A stretch of DNA of 17,883 bases, taken from the NCBI GenBank assembly GCA_051004815.1, contig JBPCJY010000153.1, forward strand, positions 1 through 17,883, given 5' to 3'. Both the position numbers and the translations under genes were made by a program. The notes below the pieces were generated by a model. It was not told the origin of the DNA and did no database searches. It saw only the letters and a list, made by a program, of their open reading frames with translations. Source of the DNA: JBBQXY01 sp051004815. GTDB taxonomy: Bacteria; Chloroflexota; Ktedonobacteria; Ktedonobacterales; Ktedonobacteraceae. Shown in pieces: positions 1 to 5,359 of the stretch (position 1 is the first letter of the stretch; each line of letters begins with the position of its first letter).

Positions 1-462
1 GGCCACACAGATCAGGGCAATGGCGGCGGCAGGAATGGCTTCGAGAACACGAGCCGCAATGGGCGTCCAGATGCCACAGGTTGGACAATACAAGACATGC
101 TGCGACGCGTCGCAGCCTGGTGGTGGCATAGTGAGCGCCACCATCTCTTTCGGTCGAACATCCGCTTCACGCGTGGGCGGTTTCACTGGCGGAATGATGG
201 ACGCCACGTTATAGCGACCATAGCCCTCTTTGACAACGTAGCCTTCCACGATGAGCTTCGTGAGGACATTGACGATCACCTGGTCAGATGCCCCATAAAA
301 TTCGGCAAGGGTCGAATTGGTCGGCAGTGGCCCGCCTTGCGGATACTGACCGGAGAGCATTCGCACTTTCAGATCGTCCACGATCTGGGGCGATAGCGAC
401 TTGCTCCTGTCGAGATACACGCTTCCCGTAGGAAGCAGCGGAATAAGCACATCAGTTGTCAT
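1..462 (-). CDS. GntR-type winged-helix DNA-binding protein (partial, runs off window start)
   Basis: The frame is open from an ATG at 462 to base 1, giving 154 residues with no stop, so the 3' end is missing. Residues about 24-88 read as a GntR-type winged helix: a first helix around QIVDDLKVRMLSGQYPQGG, the family hallmark LPTNSTLAEFYGASDQVIVN (compare LPSERELAEELGVSRTTVR), then LIVEGYVVKEGYGRYNV as the wing. A Cys cluster follows (C117, then CPTCG at 126-130), which could bind zinc, and a hydrophobic stretch near residues 138-153 may begin a membrane segment. The start overlaps the upstream gene by 11 bases, so it is probably the fifth gene of the leftward recombination operon. Small GntR-like proteins of this sort are common on plasmids and integrative elements. 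The winged helix is clear; the regulatory target is unknown. Confidence 0.75.
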   Translation of the reverse strand, partial: MTTDVLIPLLPTGSVYLDRSKSLSPQIVDDLKVRMLSGQYPQGGPLPTNSTLAEFYGASDQVIVNVLTKLIVEGYVVKEGYGRYNVASIIPPVKPPTREADVRPKEMVALTMPPPGCDASQHVLYCPTCGIWTPIAARVLEAIPAAAIALICVA

Positions 463-811
463 GGCTCACCTCTTCTTTAACGTAATAGTCAGCGTGTTCA
501 TGCTGATCTTCAAACAATTTGCGCACAATGCGCGGATCGCTTTTCAGCAATTCGATAATAATCTGCGTATCCGTGGCCTGCTCATCATCAGCGACGGCTT
601 TCAGGGCTGCCAGGAGCCGGACAGGGAAACGGAAATCCTTTTTCTTGGTGGGGCCGTCTGCGCCAGACGTACGCCCACTTCTCTGACGTTGCGAGACAGC
701 AGGAGATGCCACGTCGAGGTGTTCTGGCTCGTCGCCATAGGAGTGAGGATACAAGGCGCGTAGCCGCGCCATGAGGGCATCCTGGGCGTCAGACAACTCA
801 GGTTCGGGCAT
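452..811 (-). CDS. small ribbon-helix-helix-like protein
   Basis: 119 residues from an ATG at 811. A strong SD (AGGAAAGGGAG) sits just upstream, which favours this start over a TTG at 889 that would overlap the RAD52-like gene. The N-terminal half is polar and probably disordered. Residues about 58-95 (a basic KKK, then DFRFPVRLLAALKAVADDEQ and DTQIIIELLKS) match the pattern of one beta strand and two helices seen in Arc/CopG/MetJ-fold DNA-binding proteins. The C-terminal tail is acidic. The stop lies inside the start region of the GntR-like gene, so the two are probably translationally coupled. A role as an operon autoregulator or plasmid-maintenance protein would fit, but is inference from fold and position only. 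Confidence 0.6.
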   Translation of the reverse strand: MPEPELSDAQDALMARLRALYPHSYGDEPEHLDVASPAVSQRQRSGRTSGADGPTKKKDFRFPVRLLAALKAVADDEQATDTQIIIELLKSDPRIVRKLFEDQHEHADYYVKEEVSHDN

Positions 812-878
812 ATATGCTCCCTTTCCTCGGGTGCTGGAAAAGCCGGTCAACAGGCGGGCCGGCACGCCACTTTTCAGG

Positions 879-1703
879 CTACTTGACAATTTTCAGTCCG
901 CCGCGTTGCTCAACCTCGGTCAGGTAGGCATTGAGCTTGCCCACCTCCGCGATGGACTTGATCTGAGTCAGGCCCACATAATCAAGGATCGCCGCCCATT
1001 CCGTCCCGTTATGCGCCAAACCCGCTTGAACAGCACGCTTCTTGGCGCGACCGATCATCTCGGAAAGGGCTTTCTCGGAGGGCTTTTGTGCCGCGTCATG
1101 AGGTCCTTGCGGCAGCTGCCTGGGCACACTCCCTCCGGCCTCAACCGTGCGCTTTGCTGGTGGTGGGGAACTGCCATGATGAGCCGGGACCTCTTTCACG
1201 GCCACCAGCACACCGTCACCGGCGTCCACCAGGGCATTCTGGTCATAGAGCACCAAGCCGAATTGATCGCCATAGTGGCGCAGCGCACGCTTCATAGCAT
1301 CAGTCACGGCCTCTTTGCGGGCCTTTTCATGACATTCAGGCGTCACCGTCCCCGATTTGAGCGGAGTGACTATGCCAATTCCCTCACCAGGGAAGGGAAA
1401 TGGACACCCGATGACGTACAGTTCCACATCCGCCGTATAGAAAAAGCCAGTGCAGGTGCCATCAGGATTGGTCGCTTTCTCAAAGGAACGAGCGACCACA
1501 CGATAGCCCCATTTGCCAAACCCGAAAATGCGATTGGCGGTATCAATCGCCGTTTTCGCGCTGATGTAGGCCAGTTGCCGGCCACCGCCGCCTGGACGAT
1601 GCTCAATCAGGTGAGCCTCCAGTGGCAGGTGCAGCAGCTCGACTTGCGCCGGGTCAAAGCCTTCCATTTGCTGATACGCGGTGAACTCAGTATTTTGTGT
1701 CAT
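879..1703 (-). CDS. RAD52/Rad22-family single-strand annealing protein
   Basis: 274 residues from an ATG at 1703 preceded by SD AGAAGGA; an upstream TTG at 1736 is less likely. Residues about 45-155 match the RAD52 core: [20 protein letters not shown] followed by KWGYRVV, a strand [13 protein letters not shown], then the signature [20 protein letters not shown]. The last closely parallels eukaryotic RAD52 ([20 protein letters not shown]). The family forms rings that anneal complementary single strands and is carried by phages and mobile elements for recombination and repair. Residues ~165-205 form a Pro/Gly-rich linker, and ~206-274 form a small helical domain that may bind partners. The start lies inside the end of the SWIM-protein gene (17-base overlap), showing co-translation. 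This is the anchor for calling the region a mobile element. Family assignment is strong; biological role is inferred. Confidence 0.9.
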   Translation of the reverse strand: [274 protein letters not shown]

Positions 1704-2088
1704 GACAGATTGTCCTTCTTTCTTTCTGTGCAGCAACCGCCTCTACACGACGGTCATACTTTGTCGTAACGTATGCCATGGCGGCCTTTTGATGACTGCA
1801 CGCCTTATGATAGGTCGCATTGACCGGACACGAACAAGCAAAGCCTGTGCCGTTGCATGATAAGAGATAATACCAGCCTGGGAAACCATCAGACTGCACG
1901 AAGTAGAGCACTCGGCCGGCACTGATATTGATAGGCGCATCAGCAACGACATGATAGATCGCGCCGTTGATCTGGACGGTAGAGGCATCCAAGATGAGCG
2001 ATTGCTTGGCCTGGATGCGTACCACTTTGGCGGATGTCCAGGCGATTGCCACCATCAATGCCTGGACGGATGATTTGATCTTGCTCAT
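1687..2088 (-). CDS. small SWIM-type zinc-finger protein
   Basis: 133 residues. The start overlaps the previous gene's stop as ATGA, with SD AGAGGTGG upstream, so translation is coupled. Residues ~70-99 carry a SWIM-type finger, CxC-x9-CxH (C85, C87, C97, H99), preceded by the WYYLLSCNGTGFACSC strand pattern. SWIM fingers bind nucleic acid or protein; in eukaryotes the Shu2/SWS1 SWIM proteins work with RAD51/RAD52-pathway recombinases. Lying directly before, and overlapping, a RAD52-like gene, this protein may assist annealing or strand loading. That functional link is inference from context. The N-terminal half has no recognisable domain. Confidence 0.75.
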   Translation of the reverse strand: MSKIKSSVQALMVAIAWTSAKVVRIQAKQSLILDASTVQINGAIYHVVADAPINISAGRVLYFVQSDGFPGWYYLLSCNGTGFACSCPVNATYHKACSHQKAAMAYVTTKYDRRVEAVAAQKERRTICHDTKY

Positions 2089-2456
2089 GCTGCCACCTCT
2101 TCTTGTGCTTCTGTGAGTACCGGGGCTGTCCGGTACTCAATGATCTTGGCAACGATCACGGCCAGGAGCCGTGCGTCACTGGCGATAGAGCATGTATAGT
2201 CGCCATTGTCGCGCACTACCGCGTAGTAGCGACCTGGAGCAACCTTGCACTCGACTAAGTAGTAGCCCTGGCTCTTGGCAACGGTCAAACTCCCGACCGT
2301 GACGCTCTCGGTAGCGATGCGATACGAGACGACTTGGTCGATACCCTGGGCGGCAACCGTGCCATTCAGGACATGGGGGGCAACCGAGACGTTTGCCAGT
2401 AAGCGGCGAGCCTGCGCTCCCTGTTTGTATCCGTCCTTGCGTGCTACGTAACCCAT
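2085..2456 (-). CDS. small orphan protein, first gene of the recombination operon
   Basis: 123 residues from an ATG at 2456 with an AAGGAGT SD 9 bases upstream; a TTG at 2594 falls in the promoter itself and is rejected. I recognise no family. The N-terminus is basic (VARKDGYKQGAQARR) and the middle is beta-rich. The segment GRYYAVVRDNGDYTCS resembles GWYYLLSCNGTGFACS of the neighbouring SWIM protein, but three of the four zinc ligands are absent, so it may be a diverged paralogue that has lost the finger. It starts the leftward operon about 100 bases downstream of its promoter and is ATGA-coupled to the SWIM gene. Function unknown. Confidence 0.65.
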   Translation of the reverse strand: MGYVARKDGYKQGAQARRLLANVSVAPHVLNGTVAAQGIDQVVSYRIATESVTVGSLTVAKSQGYYLVECKVAPGRYYAVVRDNGDYTCSIASDARLLAVIVAKIIEYRTAPVLTEAQEEVAA

Positions 2457-2519
2457 GATGTACACTCCTTGTGTTAGGTGTAAGCTCTCTCGTTTCAACT
2501 GCGAGGCTTCACCGGCTAG

Positions 2520-2548
2520 GGAGCCGCTTATTGGCGGCTCCGTTTTTT
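2520..2548 (+). terminator. strong hairpin plus U-tract, rightward
   Basis: GGAGCCGC - TTATTG - GCGGCTCC is a perfect 8-bp stem followed by G and six T on the + strand, the form of an intrinsic terminator for rightward transcription. No rightward gene ends here: it sits in the untranslated leader of the leftward operon, just downstream of that operon's promoter. It could stop antisense transcripts before they reach the regulator gene, or, read leftward, act as a stable leader hairpin. Confidence 0.6.
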
Positions 2549-2565
2549 GTTTCTTCCGATAATTA

Positions 2566-2594
2566 ATAATAACACGGTATCGTAACAATGTCAA
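2566..2594 (-). promoter_or_regulatory. promoter P1 of the recombination operon
   Basis: On the minus strand TTGACA (2594-2589) and TATTAT (2571-2566) are 17 bases apart, near-consensus for a housekeeping sigma factor. Transcription would start near 2559, leaving a leader of about 100 bases before the first gene. The surrounding sequence (AAACCTATTGACAT at the -35, TAATTATC after the -10) recurs at promoter P2 (3042-3083), suggesting shared control. TCCGATAAT occurs on the + strand at 2555-2563 and again at 2630-2638, possible operator half sites. Confidence 0.7.
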
Positions 2595-2673
2595 TAGGTT
2601 TCCAGGGCAATTTTAGCACTTGCAAAATATCCGATAATATGATACAAATAAGAAAAATACGCAGGAGGATATC

Positions 2674-3012
2674 GTGATTATGGCAGATACGTACTTGACG
2701 CCGGAGGTGATGCATCTGGCTGAGAAGATTAGGAGAGATCGAGAACAGAAGCAGAGGCAAGCAACAGTAGATGAACTAGTCGCCTTGACGCCGGTCGGTA
2801 TACGGGACAGCTCGATATCGGCTGATGAGGTGGCATCGCTTGCCAGTGCAATCACCGGCAGAACGATCACGAGGGACTACGTAAAACATTTACGGCTGGC
2901 TGAACGGATACCGTCTCGACGAGTGGGAGCCAGGGCGTTCGTCTTTAAGTTGCGTGACGCGCTCTTCCTGGATTATCGACAAGTGGGTAGACCACGAAAA
3001 GTGAAAATATGA
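2674..3012 (+). CDS. small helix-turn-helix DNA-binding protein, probable regulator
   Basis: 112 residues from GTG at 2674, or 110 from ATG at 2680. SD AGGAGG at 2663-2668 is 5 bases from the GTG and 11 from the ATG, so the start is undecided. Residues 48-80 (ISADEVASLASAITGRTITR, then DYVKHLRLAERIP) look like a helix-turn-helix, and SRRVGARAFVFKLRDAL looks like a wing, as in MerR/excisionase-like small proteins. The tail VGRPRKVKI resembles an AT-hook. It is transcribed divergently from the recombination operon, with two related promoters facing away from it on either side, the usual position for an element's own repressor or activator. The fold is a pattern-level call; I could not name the family. 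Confidence 0.65.
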   Translation: MIMADTYLTPEVMHLAEKIRRDREQKQRQATVDELVALTPVGIRDSSISADEVASLASAITGRTITRDYVKHLRLAERIPSRRVGARAFVFKLRDALFLDYRQVGRPRKVKI

Positions 3013-3079
3013 ATTATATACGATAGCGGAATATCGGCGTCAAACCCTATTGACATACTATCCGCTATCGTATATAATT
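3012..3079. repeat. perfect 19-bp inverted repeat with 30-bp centre
   Basis: AATTATATACGATAGCGGA (3012-3030) is exactly the reverse complement of 3061-3079. The left arm begins on the last base of the regulator's stop codon. The right arm contains the -10 of promoter P2, and the left arm contains TATAAT on the minus strand. It could be an operator pair for the neighbouring regulator, a recombination or attachment site, or the ends of a tiny non-autonomous element. Confidence 0.9.
3050..3078 (+). promoter_or_regulatory. promoter P2, perfect consensus, orphaned
   Basis: TTGACA (3050-3055), 17 bases, TATAAT (3073-3078): exact consensus. Its -10 lies within the right arm of the 19-bp inverted repeat, so a protein bound there would block it. 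It resembles P1 in sequence (AAACCCTATTGACAT here, AAACCTATTGACAT at P1; TAATTATC after both). It now fires into tnpB debris starting about 10 bases downstream, so its original target appears lost. Confidence 0.8.
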
Positions 3080-3086
3080 ATCCCAA

Positions 3087-3260
3087 CGAAATAAAACTGC
3101 AGCAATCAATATAAGAAATGTGGCGGTAAGTTCTACCGACACACAAAACGCCTGTGGAGAGAGTAGCTCTGGCTTGCAGTTTCCTGTAAGTGAAACTACT
3201 CTCGTTGAAGCAGGAACTAAAGGCGATGTTTGGGCTGTGTCCCAAATGTCCATGTTTTAG
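3087..3260 (+). pseudogene. tnpB: 3' end of a tnpB (OrfB) gene, first remnant
   Basis: The frame beginning at 3087 reads RNKTAAINIRNVAVSSTDTQ, then NACGESSSG and ETTLVEAGTKG, ending in a TAG at 3258-3260. This is the characteristic tail of TnpB proteins: the AAINI strand after the last RuvC aspartate, then NACGE and VEAGTK. There is no start and everything before the AAINI motif is missing. The sequence joins promoter P2 directly. In these elements the 3' end of tnpB also encodes the scaffold of the guide (omega/re) RNA, so this piece may still carry RNA sequence. It overlaps the next remnant by 31 bases in a different frame. Confidence 0.75.
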
Positions 3261-4006
3261 AGAACGGAACCATCAAGACCGTCACGATCAAGAAAGAGGT
3301 TGACCAGTGGTATGTATGCTTCTCTTGTGAGGTCAAAGAGCCTGAGAAACTTGCCCTCTCTTATGAGGAAGTGGGCATCGATTTAGGCGTCTCGCATCTG
3401 GCGACGCTCTCCAATGGCATCATGATCGAGCATCCCAGATATCACCGCCGAGCCAAGAAGAAACTCGAACAGGCGCATCAAGCCGTCTCGAGAGGCAAGA
3501 AGGGCAGTCACCGACGCACGAAAGCCAAGCAGCAACTAGGGAGGGCATACCGTAAGGTACGTAACCAACGAAAAGACTTCTTGCACAAAGAAGCTCGCAA
3601 GTTAGTCAACCAGTATCAGATCATCGTGTTTGAGGATCTCAAGATCGGCAATCTCACCAAGAAACCCAAGCCCAAGAAGGATGAGAACGGGAAGTTCATC
3701 CCCAACGGGGCAGCGGCAAAAGGCGGGTTAAACAAGATCATTTTCGATGCAGGATGGGGCATGTTCACCCGTATGTGTAGCACCAAAGCGGAAGAGGCTG
3801 GGCGTTGCATGATACAGGTAAGCCCCAAATACACGTCGCAAATGTGTTCTGCTTGTGGCATAGTACGCAAGAAAGACTTGTCCGAACGGTGGCATTCCTG
3901 CGACTGTGGGGCAGAACTCGACCGAGATGTCAACGCCGCCATCAACATCCTTGCACGAGGACAAACACTCTTGGGCGGGACGCGTCCAACATCGGCAACG
4001 GTGTAG
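3230..4006 (+). pseudogene. tnpB: 5'-truncated tnpB (RNA-guided nuclease family), second remnant
   Basis: 258 residues from a TTG at 3230, against about 370-420 for intact TnpB; roughly the first 120-150 residues (recognition and wedge parts) are missing. The nuclease half is complete: RuvC-I Asp in GIDLGVSHLATLSNG (D51), RuvC-II Glu in IIVFEDLKIGNL (E135), a zinc finger CSAC...CDCG (C206, C209, C224, C226) and RuvC-III in DRDVNAAINI (D231/D233). The protein stops at SATV, while the usual tail GVEASVFHAG continues in another frame to 4104, a frameshift near the 3' end. TnpB is a guide-RNA-directed DNA nuclease that helps IS200/IS605 elements persist. With the N-terminus gone this copy is probably inactive. 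No SD precedes the TTG. Confidence 0.85.
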
Positions 4007-4113
4007 AAGCCTCCGTGTTCCACGCGGGGTACGTCACAGCAGTGCAGTACAAACAGCACTGTATCTATGTGCTAGCGTGCTTAACGCAATTTCAAGAAAG
4101 ATGATTGGGAATG

Positions 4114-4122
4114 TGGTATACT
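4114..4122 (+). promoter_or_regulatory. extended -10 promoter for the small membrane protein
   Basis: TGG-TATACT (4114-4122) is an extended -10 element; no good -35 is seen at the right distance. The same 11 bases TGTGGTATACT recur before the YqeY-like gene (12894-12904), which supports it being a real promoter form in this genome. The leader to the ATG at 4210 is about 80 bases. Confidence 0.5.
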
Positions 4123-4209
4123 CACAGACATGAGACAACCCATCTTTGCGTTTTATTCCCGAGAAGGTGTCCTGATTATGCATTAACAAATGGAGAGAAG
4201 GTTATCATC

Positions 4210-4539
4210 ATGTCACAGCAAGAGATGGACTACAGCGAAATGAACCGCGACAGATCAGCACCCGCCTATGGTAGATATGAAGGCACTCCCCGCCCCAATA
4301 TGTATGGTGAGAAACTTTCGGCACATGCTATAAGTACTGCGGCAACAGCAGGACAGCGTTTGGCTCTGGCGATTGTATCACTCGCTATGCTCATGATAAC
4401 GATCTTTGGTTTGATAATGTTTGCAGCCGCTATAAATGCTTCGAATTGGGCAGTTATCCCCATACTCTTCATAATTGTGCTATTCTCTGCCGTAACCGTT
4501 ATTATCAATGTTGTGTTTAACCGCAAGCCTGGCAGCTAA
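4210..4539 (+). CDS. small membrane protein with two transmembrane helices
   Basis: 109 residues from an ATG at 4210 with GGAGA upstream (4193-4197). The longer frame from 4105 lacks an SD and would cover the promoter region. The first ~50 residues are polar, rich in Arg, Pro and Tyr, and likely cytoplasmic. Two hydrophobic segments follow: about residues 57-79 (LALAIVSLAMLMITIFGLIM) and 83-105 (WAVIPILFIIVLFSAVTVII). The tail is short and basic. I recognise no family. The stop codon TAA shares bases with the stop of the convergent cysE (CTAA), leaving no room for a terminator between them. Function unknown. Confidence 0.7.
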   Translation: MSQQEMDYSEMNRDRSAPAYGRYEGTPRPNMYGEKLSAHAISTAATAGQRLALAIVSLAMLMITIFGLIMFAAAINASNWAVIPILFIIVLFSAVTVIINVVFNRKPGS

Positions 4540-5273
4540 ATCTGGTAATCCATCTCCCAGGGGTCTTTGCCATTCCAACCCTGTGTGAGTTCCTCATGCT
4601 TCTCTAGCGTCTCGCCGCCCTTGACCAGCAGTTCAGCTGGTTTTGAGGCGACAACGGAATTGGGTGGTACCGATTCCAGGACAAGGGCCATTGCGCCAAT
4701 CTTGCTGCCTCGACCGATGGTGATAGGCCCAAGAACGGCTGCTCCCACGCCGATGGTGACGTCGTTCTCAATGGTGGGATGGCGTTTCTGCAAGCGACCG
4801 GGGCCGCGCCGCCACCAGCCTGTCGCCCCCAGCGTAACCTGGTGATAGAGCATGACATTATCGCCAATGACGGCAGTTTCGCCGATAACGATACCCGCAC
4901 CGTGGTCGATAAAGAACCGTTTGCCAATCTGCGCCCCCGGATGAATTTCGATGCCGCTGGTTATCAAACGAGCGAATTGGGAGATGAAGCGTGGCAAGAA
5001 GGGAATATGCGCTTGATAGAGTGCGTGGGCGATGCGGTGGTAGAAGATGGCCCACAGACTCTGATAGAGGAGTGCCTCGAAGATAGTGCGACAGGCCGGG
5101 TCTTTCTCGAAGATAACGTCGATGGCATCGGGCCAGCGCGTTTTTCGGTGAGGGGTAGTACCAGGTGCGGAAATAAATACACCTGGTGGGAGCTGTGGCA
5201 ATTGTGCAAAATCTGGTTCGCTATTGTGCGATTGCTCAGTGTTGTCCGCTTCTTCTGAAATACGTTGTGACAT
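4536..5273 (-). CDS. cysE: serine O-acetyltransferase
   Basis: 245 residues from an ATG at 5273 with SD AAAGGAAAG; a TTG at 5312 is less likely. The enzyme transfers acetyl from acetyl-CoA to L-serine, the committed step of cysteine synthesis. An N-terminal helical region (~45-105) precedes the left-handed beta-helix: GIEIHPGAQIG, FIDHGAGIVIGETAVIGDNV, VTLGATG, KRHPTIENDVTIGVGA and ITIGRGSKIGAMALVL. The catalytic His is H124 in the IDH motif; the Glu of GIEIHP (E109) occupies the place of the E. coli Asp, as in Firmicutes-type enzymes. The loop GWWRRGPGRLQ after VTLGATG is a few residues longer than usual. The first 45 residues are a polar extension. It has its own promoter downstream of the ABC pair. 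cysS lies 8 kb away on the other strand. Confidence 0.93.
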   Translation of the reverse strand: MSQRISEEADNTEQSHNSEPDFAQLPQLPPGVFISAPGTTPHRKTRWPDAIDVIFEKDPACRTIFEALLYQSLWAIFYHRIAHALYQAHIPFLPRFISQFARLITSGIEIHPGAQIGKRFFIDHGAGIVIGETAVIGDNVMLYHQVTLGATGWWRRGPGRLQKRHPTIENDVTIGVGAAVLGPITIGRGSKIGAMALVLESVPPNSVVASKPAELLVKGGETLEKHEELTQGWNGKDPWEMDYQI

Positions 5274-5330
5274 GAAGCTAGCTTTCCTTTTTCCTCTCAC
5301 CTGCCGAGGCAAAAACTATTACGTGTTTGG

Positions 5331-5359
5331 AGTGTAGGACAGCAAAGGTGAGTTGTCAA
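5331..5359 (-). promoter_or_regulatory. cysE promoter
   Basis: Minus-strand TTGACA (5359-5354), 17 bases, TACACT (5336-5331). The -35 box overlaps the stop codon of the upstream ABC gene (5358-5356), so cysE can be expressed independently of the transporter although it lies in the same direction. The leader to the ATG is about 50 bases. No riboswitch or T-box fits in that space. Confidence 0.75.

Larger units (their letters stand above)
3087..4104 (+). mobile_element. composite IS200/IS605-type remnant (two tnpB pieces)
   Basis: Two tnpB-derived segments lie head to tail: the 3' end of one gene (3087-3260) and most of a second (3230-4006) with its downstream end. No tnpA transposase is present. 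After the second gene comes a hairpin CAGTGC (4040-4045) / GCACTG (4056-4061), of the kind found in the ends of these elements, and a TCAA at 4092-4095 of the type that can mark a right cleavage site. Exact ends are uncertain; there is no obvious left end. Confidence 0.6.

Noticed and set aside
401..763. 120-codon rightward frame opposite the RHH-like gene
   Set aside because: It is antisense to two overlapping operon genes with good starts and domains, and has no SD.
771..1769. 332-codon rightward frame opposite the RAD52-like and SWIM genes
   Set aside because: No recognisable domain, no SD, and it mirrors a clear RAD52 family gene on the other strand.
3616..4059. 147-codon leftward frame opposite tnpB
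   Set aside because: Antisense shadow of the RuvC and zinc-finger region; no domain or SD.
4779..5258. 159-codon rightward frame opposite cysE
   Set aside because: Antisense to the beta-helix repeats of a clear CysE; no SD.
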